Assembly: GCF_001039355.2 (NCBI RefSeq)
Contig: NW_019774114.1
Span: 433,797 to 497,796 of the forward strand
Length of the DNA stretch: 64,000 nt
From: Lingula anatina
Taxonomy: Eukaryota > Brachiopoda > Lingulata > Lingulida > Lingulidae
Reading direction: 5' to 3'
Of the stretch, positions 52,101 to 62,089 are shown one piece after another; within the stretch, counting starts at the first letter, position 1, and every line of letters starts with the position of its first letter. The position numbers and the translations under genes were made by a program. The notes under the pieces were generated by a model, which worked only from the letters and a program-made list of their open reading frames with translations, was not told the origin of the DNA and searched no databases.

Positions 52101-52742
52101 TAAATATTGAAAGGGTAATTTCTCAAAATGTTGAAGGATGCTTTATGATAATAATCAAGAGCATGTATATTTTGCTCAATTATCTAAAAGCTGTTATAAC
52201 TACAGGCTTGTCATCTTGGGTCATACCAATTATGTAAGTGCTTTATATTTTTATTGAACTAACAACATAAAAAATGACTTCATATTAAAGGGATAATAAC
52301 TCTTCGTTTCGTCCAAAAAATGAATTTTCCTGGAGTAAACAACAATTTTCCCATACTTACCAATGGTTAATGAATCCATTTTTACATTCAAAGTTAGTCC
52401 CTGGTTTTTTTCTAAAAAGTTTGGTTTTTTGTTAAAATCTCTTAAGAGATTTTAACAGAGTATAGCCTTCAATGGAGGTCACGTGGTCTAAAGACAAGCT
52501 CGGATATCAGAATAAGAGCTATAACTGCCGTTTTTGTGGTAAAAAAGAATATATTATATTTCTGTGAGTTCTTCACAATGTTTTTATTGTGAAATATAGA
52601 TCTCATATGAAGAGTTATTATCCCTTTAAATATGATTGTGGTGTAAAGATGTATAATATCCTCATTTCAGCTTCACATGAAAACCATGCCAACAGCAATC
52701 TATAGATTGCTTACTGGACAAGAAATCCCTCACTACATATGA
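28394..52742 (+). CDS. APBA/X11/Mint adaptor (PTB + two PDZ), lin-10 family
   Basis: Fourteen coding exons, numbered 2-15 after the leader: 28394-30513, 31424-31530, 31984-32052, 33751-34155, 35284-35387, 35819-35843, 38275-38426, 43667-43753, 43998-44162, 44935-45117, 50999-51211, 51476-51595, 51845-51985 and 52671-52742. All phases agree, giving about 1320 aa without optional exons. Human paralogues are 575-837 aa, and the extra length is N-terminal. Order: acidic, Ser-rich disordered N-terminus (1-699); CASK-binding EEPVWVMR (700-707); Glu-rich coil (~710-765); linker; PTB (~950-1120); PDZ1 (~1140-1225); PDZ2 (~1232-1308); end in GQEIPHYI. By family it is a cytosolic neuronal adaptor: PTB binds NPxY tails such as APP, PDZ domains bind receptors and channels, and the N-terminus binds CASK. 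Small optional exons are listed separately. Confidence 0.95.
30490..30513 (+). other. CASK-binding motif of APBA (EEPVWVMR)
   Basis: The peptide E-E-P-V-W-V-M-R, with Arg completed in the next exon, matches the vertebrate Mint1 segment E-E-P-I-W-V-M-R. Its Ile/Val-Trp pair docks on the CASK kinase-like domain (established for Mint1 and related CASK partners). Its presence predicts a CASK-Mint complex in this animal. Confidence 0.8.
30897..31350. mobile_element. Nested MITEs (outer 454 bp, inner ~214 bp)
   Basis: The outer ends GGGTGCATTC... and, reversed, GGGTGCGTTC... both lead into ATACTAGCTACTG-like blocks. Inside the left part, 30943-31156 has its own inverted ends (GACCCCATTTCCATAGATTT against GGGTGTATTCCCAGAGATTT). 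An element of the same style has therefore inserted into an older one. Both lie in the APBA intron after exon 2. Confidence 0.7.
32522..32545 (+). other. Candidate 24-nt APBA microexon
   Basis: The acceptor ATTCACTTACCAG, 24 nt of open sequence and the donor GAAG|GTAATC lie between exons 4 and 5. Both neighbours meet at phase 1 and this segment is phase 1 to phase 1, so inclusion keeps the frame and adds about eight residues (D-S-Q-A-S-N-C-E). There is no expression evidence. Confidence 0.35.
36357..37332 (-). other. Two splice-flanked antisense exons inside an APBA intron
   Basis: On the minus strand, 37332-37175 has the acceptor TTTTCCCCTCGCAG, a 52-codon open frame ([20 protein letters not shown]...) and the donor CATCAG|GTAAAT. 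Then 36423-36357 has the acceptor GTGAACAG, 22 open codons ([12 protein letters not shown]...) and the donor GCAAAG|GTAAGA. The first ends and the second begins at phase 0, so they splice in frame. The residues are Ser/Thr/Asn/Gln- and Arg-rich and match no domain I know. They could be a nested minus-strand gene or inverted APBA linker exons. Confidence 0.4.
38136..38187 (+). other. Candidate APBA exon 7b, alternative to exon 7
   Basis: The acceptor GTGCTACAG, 52 nt open in phase 0 ([17 protein letters not shown]) and the donor AGGG|GTATGA lie 87 bp before exon 8. Exon 7 (35819-35843, 25 nt) has the same phases (0 to 1). Using both in series puts a stop (TAA) in frame, and using neither breaks the frame, so the two can only be mutually exclusive. 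Confidence 0.5.
38275..45117 (+). CDS. APBA exons 8-11: PTB domain
   Basis: Exons 38275-38426, 43667-43753, 43998-44162 and 44935-45117 encode the phosphotyrosine-binding fold. It opens with [20 protein letters not shown] and [15 protein letters not shown]. Then come [59 protein letters not shown] and [15 protein letters not shown]. These match vertebrate X11 PTB closely. The loop between exons 8 and 9 lacks the basic insert seen in some vertebrate X11 forms unless an optional exon (43396-43431) is used. The last exon also gives the helical arm leading to PDZ1. Confidence 0.95.
38913..38981. repeat. (TA)n microsatellite
   Basis: About 34 uninterrupted TA units in the APBA intron after exon 8. 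Confidence 0.95.
39587..39592 (+). other. Candidate 6-nt APBA microexon (Ala-Ser)
   Basis: The sequence TGCTAAG|GCTTCG|GTAAGTCT has an excellent donor and an AG acceptor. A UGC lies just upstream and a UCUCUUCUUUCUUU tract about 25-40 bases further up. That layout resembles SRRM3/4-dependent neural microexons. The six bases are in phase 0 between exons 8 and 9. This is pattern-based only. Confidence 0.25.
40885..41515 (-). repeat. Dispersed repeat, inverted copy of 49985-50655
   Basis: The reverse complement of this segment follows 49985-50655, e.g. GATGCCTTGTAAAATGCA against TGCATTTTACAAGGCATC-type blocks and GGTCAAGTTTGAAAGTAGAT against its inverse. It therefore forms a large inverted repeat with the downstream copy, about 8.5 kb apart. 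It is non-coding, and the family is unknown to me. Confidence 0.75.
41596..41959. mobile_element. Probable solo LTR, 364 bp, ATAC target duplication
   Basis: The sequence starts TGTTACG and ends CGTCACA (short imperfect inverted ends, TG...CA), and is flanked on both sides by ATAC. It contains TATATAC- and TATAAAA-like segments. No internal retrotransposon sequence adjoins it. A 4-bp duplication would suit a Ty3/Gypsy-type LTR; the superfamily is inference. Confidence 0.55.
43396..43431 (+). other. Candidate 36-nt APBA exon in the PTB loop
   Basis: The acceptor TTTTTAACATAG, 36 nt in phase 0 ([12 protein letters not shown]) and the donor CAAG|GTACAA lie 235 bp before exon 9. Inclusion would insert 12 residues with a basic end between GRIK and APAGENQ. 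Vertebrate APBA1 carries the insert MAQKLAKSRKK at the same point. Position, length and charge make this a good candidate for the homologous insert. Confidence 0.55.
43820..43857. repeat. (AAT)n microsatellite
   Basis: About 12 units, in the intron between exons 9 and 10. Confidence 0.95.
44258..44293. repeat. (TTTA)n microsatellite
   Basis: About nine units, in the intron after exon 10. Confidence 0.95.
45321..46620. repeat. 161-bp tandem satellite array, about 8 units
   Basis: The motif GATAACACGATAAGTGG starts units at 45321, 45482, 45644, 45805, 45967, 46128, 46300 and 46465. The period is 161-162 bp for the first five steps, then 172 and 165. Units share CTTTTGGCTTGAAACTTAC, CAGGTCAAGTTCGAAAATCA and TTTTTTCAGCATATATGCA. 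Divergence rises from left to right. A lone related unit appears near 47765-47900. Confidence 0.92.
49100..49163. repeat. (TA)n microsatellite
   Basis: About 32 TA units within the 4.7-kb insertion. Confidence 0.95.
49209..49395. mobile_element. MITE with ACCTCTGCCAAGG inverted ends
   Basis: ACCTCTGCCAAGG near the left end is matched by CCTTGGCAGAGGT near the right. The right end also has a small TGCACTCTCGGAGTGC hairpin. The flanks correspond to continuous sequence near 47700-47730 (GTTTGAATAGCAGCTT...TTTTGTTATGTTTT), so the element inserted into one unit of the larger repeat. Confidence 0.7.
49985..50655 (+). repeat. Dispersed repeat, direct copy; allelic copy at 58105-58770
   Basis: Begins ACTCTCCAGAACACT and ends near GATGCTGGTGATGTG. 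It is present in both haplotype blocks and, inverted, at 40885-41515. It adjoins but does not belong to the 4.7-kb insertion, because the second haplotype has it without the insertion. Confidence 0.75.
50999..52742 (+). CDS. APBA exons 12-15: tandem PDZ domains and C-terminus
   Basis: Exons 50999-51211, 51476-51595, 51845-51985 and 52671-52742. PDZ1 has [20 protein letters not shown] and [23 protein letters not shown]2 has [40 protein letters not shown] and the helix [14 protein letters not shown]. The end, [21 protein letters not shown], matches the vertebrate C-terminal tail, which can fold back into PDZ1 in that family. The intron before the last exon carries a piggyBac-like MITE absent from the other haplotype. 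Confidence 0.96.
52289..52625. mobile_element. 337-bp piggyBac-like MITE, TTAA duplication, haplotype A only
   Basis: The ends AGGGATAATAACTCTTC / GAAGAGTTATTATCCCT are perfect inverted repeats flanked by TTAA (52285-52288, 52626-52629). The other haplotype has one TTAA at 60409-60412 and no insert. An internal hairpin AAAATCTCTTAAGAGATTTT is near 52435. There is no coding capacity. Confidence 0.9.
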
Positions 52743-54316
52743 GCTTAGTGCAAAGCCTGAATGACAAGGCAGCATCACATTGGGACATACTGTGTAATAG
52801 GAAGAATAGTTCAACGGATGTGAACTCGTGTTGTAAAACAGGGCCATTGCTGTGTTCTTAAGGTGTACTCAACAGGGACGCTTTGTACAAGTTGTGAGAG
52901 AGCCATAGGTGCTCTTAAATGATTTATCCATAGAGATAAACATGTATATATCACCACATTGAGAATATAGTATTCTTGCCACCCAGTTTTATATCTACGC
53001 TAATGAAGCTGACAGTACAGCACCTTTTCTTAATGGGCCTGGACTGCCTTGCCAGAATGTGTTCAATCACCGTCTGCAATCACATTGCCTTTATCCACTG
53101 CAGTGCATGAAGCAGTAAGGCTCCTTGAACTACAAGCAGACCGTACTTCAACTCCTAAATGCCAAGGACTAAGTGAAGAGACAGAAGGGTCCATTTTTAC
53201 CCCCAGCCCCCTTCCACCAACTTAAGAGCGGAGAACTGTACTCCCTAAGTATATTGTTGAATCATCTACCTTGTCATATTTACAATAGCTCATGCTATAC
53301 AAGTGTTTGTTGTTTATTCAGTGACAGTTAAGGACAATAACTGGACCTGAAAAGAATATTTTACCTGCTTTTTAGCACCATACTGTAATAGCCGTCTCAT
53401 TCATGACTTACCCAAGGCAGAGGTGAACTCCAGTACTTCGGTAGAGCTTGGCAGAAAATTTGGTAGTCACAGGGTAGAACTCTGCATGGAGAAGGAATTT
53501 CCAAGATCACACATGAACTCATTCCGACTAGAATCTGGTGAAACAGATTAAAAGTGGCCTGTACACTTACATATGGAGAAAAGCTGAAAAAATTGCTTAC
53601 AATCATTGCTTCCATAATACTTGTAGTTATATGGATTCATTTTATTCAGTGTATTGGTGCTGAAAGATGATACATGTGGCAAAGCTGAAATTATTAAAGT
53701 AAGAAATATATGCTCTCTAAATTGTAACATGTAGTAATTATGTTGGTCTTTGTATTCACTTCAGTATACTACTTCAAAAAAGGTGAAGAGTAGTACATGA
53801 GAATGTATTTTAGGTTAAATGTCTGAGAAAAGGAAAGATGGATGTTTAGGTATTTATTGCTTTTTTATGAAGCCTCAAGAATTTGATATTCTTTAAAAAA
53901 AGGTTTGTACACAAAGTAAAGAAGGCTTTTGAGTCTTTACTGACTTTTTTGTCAAACACTGTAATGCCAATATGTGGAAAATTAGTTTAAATTTGTACCT
54001 TTTCGGAGACAAGGTAAACTTTTAAGGTACTTTTCATAATATTATAAGTAAGAAGAAATTGAAATCATTTAAGGTAAATGATGTGTATTAACAAATTTAC
54101 TTTGTTCCAACCAGTATTGATATGTGGTCTTAACAATTTATGGAGTAGTATGCCCTATGGAGATGTTGTAGTTATGTTATTGCTGTTGTTAGTGGCATAT
54201 GTGCATTTCCCAAATATATCTCTGATTACCCATCATTTTCTTTGATATAGTGAATGTTACATTGTTCTTTTTGGGCTTACTGTGGCCCTGTTTAAATTAA
54301 TTTCATGATAAATAAA
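52743..54316 (+). other. APBA 3' UTR with AATAAA at 54311-54316
   Basis: No open frame follows the stop. Similarity to the second copy (60510-62089) stays very high over the whole 1.57 kb, higher than in introns, up to a shared GATAAATAAAATTTAATTAAT. This suggests a transcribed 3' UTR ending there. The exact end is unproved. Confidence 0.55.
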
Positions 54317-55755
54317 ATTTAATTAATACATGATGTTGAGAGTTGTAATGTTAAACAGATCCAAAAACCAGTGTTGTGAAAGAATTGAGCACATCAGATA
54401 TGGACATGCCTTTAATTTGTGAACCTTCCATGTTAATCCAAAACACTACCTCTTTATTATAGCGAAGTTTCAGTTTGAGGGCTGGGGTGACTTTCAAAAT
54501 CAGGATGGGTGTATGCACATATTAAGAATAATATTATTTGCCAAAAAGAAAAAAAAATAGTTAAAAGTTACTGTAGTAAAGACAAAAACAATGATATCGA
54601 AAGTAAAATATTGGATATGGTTAAAAGAAATAATATAAAAGAAGTACTTTCTTTTTCAAATCTAAATATCTCTTTCCAGTATGTTAAAATAGTCTTTTTG
54701 TTGCACAGTGTATGCACTTGAATGTTTTTCGCAGTGGCTCGGTTATGTCTACATCTAGAATACGTTTAAAAAATGAAGCTAAACACGTGAATTCTTGCAG
54801 TTCCATATCCCTGACGTTGGCCCTAAGAATATTGTTAGCCTTGACAAAAACTCCTCATTTACTACCTTACACACATTCTTTTCGATAATAGATAAATCTT
54901 CAGCATTCATTGACTAAATTAATCAACATTTTAACATAAGTAACATGTCATTAATGTGATTTTGTAGTAAAAATGGTAAAAATCCGTTTCTCAAATTTAT
55001 CCTTTACCTGAGGGGGGCGTCTCGATAGTCCGAAGGTTCATTGGTCCGAAGGTTCATTGGTCCGAAAAGTGGTAACATTTTTATCGATTTTTTAATCAAG
55101 GGTTCATTGGTCCGAAGGTTAATTCTATAGTGAACATTCGGACCAATGAACCTTCGAACTATTGAACCTTCGGACTATCGCTACGGCCCCTACCTGAGCA
55201 CCACGGACAACTTTTTAACGCCATTTTAATGACACCATTTAGTACTCCAAAACCCTGCCAGCGATTTTTCTTAAAAGCTATAGTTCAGACATTTATCGTT
55301 GTTTAAGCAAAATAATACTTTTGTTTAATGAAAAACGTTAATGGTAAGGGTTCATAACTTCTAAGGAAAACATTTAAACCAAAATGACGGCACGGGATTG
55401 TAACCCATACACTCGTGGTCAACCATTTCAGTTTTCACGATAAAATCTTGTTCAGGGAAAGCCCCATAGCGATTGCTATCTCACCTCAAAAGAGAAAGGT
55501 GTTGAATTGACGATTACTACATGTACAGCATTGAGTTGCCTACGCTTATACTGGGAGTACAATGTAACGAGAAATATAAACGTCGATGTTTTATATTTTC
55601 GAGGGGATTTTTATTGTTTAAAATCAGCACAAAGATCGATGCGTTATTGAATAATAAGATGCAGGGAAACCCTCATTTCGGTATCTGGATGACATTAAAG
55701 GCTTAATGAGGGGCCGAAGGGCTATTCAGGTCAAGGTCACCACAGCAAGGTCAAG
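54317..55755. other. APBA-BLMH intergenic region
   Basis: No gene is recognised. It includes the hAT-like MITE at 55013-55190. The last ~350 bp, richer in CpG and well conserved between haplotypes, probably hold the BLMH promoter; no clear TATA box is seen. Confidence 0.5.
55013..55190. mobile_element. 178-bp hAT-like MITE, 8-bp duplication, haplotype A only
   Basis: Flanked by TACCTGAG on both sides (55005-55012, 55191-55198). The other haplotype has a single TACCTGAG at 62771-62778. The inverted ends share CGATAGTCCGAAGGTTCA. The inside is built from repeats of TTCATTGGTCCGAAGG and its complement. An 8-bp duplication is typical of hAT elements. Confidence 0.88.
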
Positions 55756-57634
55756 ATGGACACCTCTACTGAGGAAGGTATTTATCGGGATAATTGTCCG
55801 TTTTCTTTGCGATGTACAAGCTATACACACTCAATCTTTTTGCAGTCTGTGAACGAGCAACATTTGCTTAATGCAGGCATAACGTGACTGCTGATGATGG
55901 GGTAGTTGAATAAACTGAAAGTGTTGACTAAAAATGTTATGTCATGGTTCATCAATGTAGTACAATGTACCAGCATGTAAACGGTGTTGAACGTCTTGGT
56001 TGTAGTACTTCCTGCACGTGCCTAATACTCCACGTACGTTGTTAAGTTATTGATGATTATAGTTTTGTTATTGTGTCTGTCTAGATTGCAACCGCGGTGA
56101 ATTTTTTCTTGTTAAAATGCACACAAAATTCACGTAATCGCTTCAACCACTCAGTCGTGTTGATCGTAGGCACAAGTACATGTAGGTGCTTGACGTCACT
56201 CGCAATAGACTCACATGTATTATGAAATGTCATGTATGAAATTTATCACAAAGGCGCTTCCAATCTTTCTTTAGATTTTTTTTGTTGTATTGCTGCTGTG
56301 TGTGTTGTTATGTATGTAACACTACAAGTACAGTAGTTAAACACACTATTACTTTGAAGGCAAAGTGTGCCTTCAGTCTTCTGGATAATATATAATATAT
56401 ATATCCTTTACTAGTATTGTATCAGTAATGCCTTTGCAGAGCATTGTGTTTTGTAGAGTTTATTTACTGTTAATTCTTGAAACCTCAGGATGGAGATATG
56501 AGGCCATGCTCCATTTTGTACCAGGTATACTGAGCATGACATTGCAAGGGGGAAAGTACCAGTAGGGGGTGAATTTGAAACCTTTTGCTGATGTTAATTC
56601 AGTCTTTGGGCTTGATTCATTTTCCAAATGAGTGGTTTTAACAAAGATAACATACTAGTATTATCGTGGTAGGAATTCAACGACATGCTTTTAGTAAAAG
56701 ATGGGTGTCTGCTAAAATACTGGTATGCTGGCTTGTTAAAGCTAATTGATATATTGTCAGTTGACATGATGATTGATGATGTTACATGATTTGTTTCATA
56801 GTACTGAGTTGCTGTTGGGAGGTAACCTGTATGTTCTAATTTTCATAGGATAATAATGGCAGCATTTTTTAGTTGTAGGAATCCCTGATGCTAATATCCA
56901 GAAATATAGAGAGAAATTTGAGTCAGATCCGAAGAACCTATTGGCACAAAACGTTTGCACTAGACATGATCCTTTTGAAGCTGCTCTGAAGCGAAACAAA
57001 CTTACTGAACTGAGCAATGTGTTTAGTCATAAGGTATGTATGAGTTACACGTCCTATAAACACACTGATATTGATTTAAAGTAATACGTTTGTTTTGTGC
57101 ATGACTTTTGAAAATAATAATTATTATACAGATGTTATTCAAAATAATACAGGTAGTCTGACAAATTTAGAGGAGAGAGAAAAAATGTCAATTATATAAC
57201 AGATATATACAACCATTAACACTTGAAACCTAGTATGAGATAAGAGAACACAATATATTAGTATTCACCAGACCTAAAGGGTTGTTTGTTGACTATTTGG
57301 AAATTTAGCAATTTTCAGATAGTGTATACTTTGATGCTAAAGGGCAGATTATTAAAAAATAATGTATTAATCTTAATTTAAATTAATTTTAATATTTAAA
57401 TATTTGATATCCTTTATATTATATTCCTTTAAGTAGAGGCATGTAATTTGTGTTAGCATTTTCCATCAATCTGTTTACAAGATTTCATTGGAAGGCAAAC
57501 CTGTGACAAATCAAAAAGCCTCTGGCAGATGTTGGATCTTTGCACTGTTCAACTGCATGAGGGTGCCATTCCTTAAGGAATACAATATAGAAGAGTTTGA
57601 ATTTAGTCAAACCCACATTTTCTTCTGGGACAAG
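55756..57634 (+). CDS. BLMH: Bleomycin hydrolase, N-terminal part (papain-like cysteine aminopeptidase)
   Basis: Exons 55756-55777 (MDTSTEE), 56879-57033 and 57482-57634 join in frame to give 110 residues of a protein of about 455. The text PKNLLAQNVCTRHDP and GKPVTNQKASGRCWIFALFN matches the family, with oxyanion Gln70 and catalytic Cys76 present; the His and Asn of the triad would lie downstream. The stretch ends NIEEFEFSQTHIFFWDK with a good donor (AAG|GTAAGT). By family it is a cytosolic homohexameric peptidase that also inactivates bleomycin. The gene is cut 15 bp into the next intron by the n at 57649. Confidence 0.93.
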
Positions 57635-57648
57635 GTAAGTAACTTTTC

Positions 57649-57649
57649 N
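57649..57649. other. Single n: join back to APBA intron 10, haplotype B
   Basis: The left side is a BLMH intron. The right side (AATTATATACTATATTTATG) matches APBA intron 10 near 44800. Gene order therefore jumps backwards here. Confidence 0.88.
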
Positions 57650-57788
57650 CTAATTATATACTATATTTATGGATAAAAATTTTTACCCATGGTTTACTTA
57701 CATTAATTGATTGTGGCAAGTTGTATTCCATACAGAAAAGCTATTCAGTATGAAAGCCAGAGAAAGCTAAAAAGATGAACTGTTCCAG

Positions 57789-60509
57789 GCCCAGCTTATT
57801 GCCCAGTCCATTGGTCAAGCCTTCCAGGTGGCTTACTTGGAATTCCTGAAAGCCAATGGTATTGATGACCCAGGCCTCCTGAAGGAGATGGACTACCAAG
57901 ATGTCCTGAACCAGCAAGAAATATATGGAGAGGAACTAGCCATGTTTACTAATAGAGACAAACAGAAGGAGGTAAGTGTTTTGAAGGGCAAATTGTTTGG
58001 TAATTGAATCAGCACAGTAATTGTGTTTTTGTTTGTTGTTTGGATGAAAACATAAATTCCTTGTAACTCTCATTTGTTTCTTAATTCTCTCCCTGTCTTT
58101 CTCTTAACTCTCCAGAACACTCTAAATCTCATCAGGGTCACATTTTACAAGGCATCTAAAACTGACAAATGTACAAAAAACCTTTATTACTTTAAATATT
58201 AAGGAAGAATTGTAGATTGGATAACTACACCTGTAATTATGCCTTGCATTTTACACTAAGAAGTTTGAAGGTAAAGAGATATCAATATTTATGCTTTGGT
58301 AAAAGGACTGTAATATACAACCAATGCCAATATCATTTAAAAAAAAAAGAAGAAAAAAAAAAAAACTTTCAGGCTGAGAATTTTTTTTTCAAGAATAATA
58401 TGATCAAATCTACTTTCAAACTTGACCTGCATTTAAAAAATACTAAAAAAAAAAAATGACAACAAAAAGTTTTAAGTTTTGCAAGTAACCCCTGCAAGTT
58501 TCAGCTAAATAAGAGATGCCATCTGGATGACATATTGTCAACAAGGCCGAAATTTAAAAAAATCAAGAAAGAAAGAGAAAAGAATAATCATATCATGAAC
58601 AATAAAATGTCCTAAATTTTAATATTCTGAGGCAATGAGTAGTCACCACAAGTATGAAGCAAAACAGCAACATCTTTCAATTCATTGTTTAAGAAAAGAA
58701 AATGTCTCTGACTGGTTTCGGGTCTCACTTCAGCTCCGACTTCAGCAACACAGATGCTGGTGATGTGAATACATACAAACACTACTCCTAGTTTCGATGC
58801 GACAGGTCACTGGACGATGTCGTATTTCGATATAATCGATATAAATGGATTTTCCGCCAGGACAATTATTTTTTCCCCATCGAAAAGATCGAAGAATTAC
58901 CGTATATAATATATCTTAATAATATTTTGTCACACAGTGTAAGATTTGGTGCTGCATACACTTTATTTAGTTACTTAACAGTACATAGTTAATTACTTAC
59001 CTCAGCAGTATACAAGTGGCAAAGTAATACAAGGATTCTTGATGACATCAAATCTCTTTGTGTTATATAAATATATAACTGATAAAACATAAGTAAATAA
59101 TTTTTTCATTTCTGTGCTATGTTTTAGGTCATTGTTCCAAAACTGAAGAGTGAAATCCTGGGTATAGTGATAGTGGAGTCAGGCTGGGGATCTATGGTGC
59201 CCACCGTGGTGATAGCCAACATGGCTGCCAACGGCCCTGCAGCCAGATGTGGACAACTTAATATTGGAGACCAGATCATATCCATCAATGGTGTCAGCTT
59301 AGTGGGATTACCTTTGTCATCTTGTCAGAATTATATTAAGGTAAGTCTTGTATCACAGTCAGTTTTTCATTCTTTGCCAACTATTACTCAATCTATCAGT
59401 TTTTCTATTTGACCAGCTATTTTTGTCGTTTTATATTGTCGCTCATATAATCCACTACTTTTGTTTAAGATTTTGCTGTATGTAAGTAGGACAGGTGTTG
59501 ACATCATAAGCCAGTGAAACTTTTGCACCTTATTTGAAATAAACTAAAAGCTACAACTTCAGTATACTAGATTATCAATCTCATCTTAACATTACAGGCA
59601 TTAAAATCACAGACAGTGGTCAAACTGACTGTAGTATCCTGTCCACCAGTGGTGGAAGTGAGAATTAAAAGACCTGATGTCAAGTACCAGCTGGGGTTCA
59701 GTGTCCAAAATGGAGTTGTAAGTTGAAAGACATCCAATATCATGAATAGCAAGCTGATATAAATCAGTAACAGATCAATATTATTGTGAATAATAAATTA
59801 AAATGCTTCAGTGGCCAATTTGGTGGTCAGGAGAGCTGTGCCTCTTTTTGGCAGAACATAAAGATCATGGTTGAAGCACTTATCCTCTCCCTCCTCCTCT
59901 TCCACCCAAACACCATACATTTGTCTGTTTCCTCTGACTTAAACTATACATGTATGTGTTTTTCTCCTCTACACAAATAGATCTGCAGTTTGCTCCGGGG
60001 TGGCATAGCTGAGCGGGGAGGAGTTCGAGTTGGCCATCGTATCATAGAAATCAATGGAGAGAGTGTGGTAGCTGTGCCACATGAGAAGATTGTCACTCTG
60101 CTGGCAAATGCTATAGGAGAGGTAGGCAAACCTTTTCTTTTTATGGACAGATGCTGTATGTAATCATGTAGTCGTCACCTTTTTAGGTTAGTTTTTGATG
60201 GTGGTTTAAATTTGAAGCTGCAGTTTTTTAATTGTAAATATTGGAAGGGTACTTTTTCAAAATGTTGAAGGATACTTTATGATAATAATCATATTTCACT
60301 CAATTATCTAAAAGCTGTTCTAACTACAGGCTTGTCATCTTGGGCCATACCAATTATGTAAGTGCTTTATATTTTTATTGAGCTAACTACATATAAAATC
60401 ACTTCTTATTAAATATGCTTTAATTTCCTCATTTCAGCTTCACATGAAAACCATGCCAACAGCAATCTATAGATTGCTTACTGGACAAGAAATCCCTCAC
60501 TACATATGA
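57789..60509 (+). CDS. APBA exons 11-15, second copy
   Basis: The exons are 57789-57971, 59128-59340, 59598-59717, 59981-60121 and 60438-60509, all with intact splice sites. They encode the last part of the PTB region, both PDZ domains and the C-terminus. I count ten differences from the first copy and all are synonymous, so the protein is identical. It has no upstream exons of its own because the block starts at a join. It is an allele fragment, not a separate gene, under the haplotype reading. Confidence 0.9.
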
Positions 60510-62089
60510 GCTTAGTGCAAAGCCTGAAAGACAAGGCAGCATCACATTGGGACATACTGTGTAATAGGAAGAATAGTTCAACGGATGTGAACTCGTGTTG
60601 TAAAACAGGGCCATTGCTGTGTTCTTATGGTGTACTCAACGGGGACGCTTTGTACAAGTTGTGAGAGAGCCATAGGTGCTCTTAAATGATTTATCCATAG
60701 AGATAAACATGTATATATCACCACATTGAGAATATAGTATTCTTGCCACCCAGTTTTATATCTACGCTAATGAAGCTGACAGTACAGCACCTTTTCTTAA
60801 TGGGCCTGGACTGCCTTGCCAGAATGTGTTCAATCACCGTCTGCAATCACATTGCCTTTATCCACTGCAGTGCATGAAGCAGTAAGGCTCCTTGAACTAC
60901 AATCAGACCCTACTTCAACTCCTAAATGCCAAGGACTAAGTGAAGAGACTGAAGGGTCCATTTTTCCCCCCAGCCCCCTACCACCAACTTAAGAGCGGAG
61001 AACTGTACTCCCTAAGTATATTGTTGAATCATCTACCTTGTCATATTTACAATAGCTCATGCTATACAAGTGTTTGTTGTTTATTCAGTGACAGTTAACG
61101 ACAATAACTGGACCTGAAAAGAATATTTTACCTGCTTTTTAGCACCATACTGTAATAGCCGTCTCATTCATGACTTACCCAAGGCAGAGGTGAACTCCAG
61201 TACTTCGGTAGAGCTTGGCAGAAAATTTGGTAGTCACAGGGTAGAACTCTGCATGGAGAAGGAACTTCCAAGATCACACATGAACTCATTCCGACTAGAA
61301 TCTGGTGAAACAGATTAAAAGTGGCCTGTGCACTTACATATGGAGAAAAGCTGAAAAAATTGCTTACAATCATTGCTTCCATAATACTTGTAGTTATATG
61401 GATTCATTTTATTCAGTGTATTGGTGCTGAAAGATGATACATGTGGCAAAGCTGAAATTATTAAAGTAAGAAATATATGCTCTCTAAATTGTAACATGTA
61501 GTAATTATGTTGGTCTTTGTATTCACTTCAGTATACTACATGTACTTCAAAAAAGGTGAAGAGTAGTACATGAGAATGTATTTTAGGTTAAATGTCTGAG
61601 AAAAGGAAAGATGGATGTTTAGGTATTTATTGCTTTTTTATGAAGCCTCAAGAATTTAATATTCTTTAAAAAAAGGTTTGTACACAAAGTAAAGAAGGCT
61701 TTTGAGTCTTAACTGACTTTTTTGTCAAACATTGTAATGCCAATATGTGGAAAATTAGTTTAAATTTGTACCTTTTCGGAGACAAGGTAAACTTTTAAGG
61801 TACTTTTCATAATATTATAAGTAAGAAGAAATTGAAATCATTTAAGGTAAATGATGTGTATTAACAAATTTACTTTGTTCCAACCAGTATTGATATGTGG
61901 TCTTAACAATTTATGGAGTAGTATGCCCTATGGAGATGTTGTAGTTATGTTATTGCTGTTGTTAGTGGCATATGTGCATTTCCCAAATATATCTCTGATT
62001 ACCCATCATTTTCTTTGATATAGTGAATGTTACATTGTTCTTTTTGGGCTTACTGTGGCCCTGTTTAAATTAATTTCATGATAAATAAA
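60510..62089 (+). other. APBA 3' UTR, second copy
   Basis: Nearly identical to 52743-54316, with the same AATAAA at 62084-62089. Confidence 0.55.
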
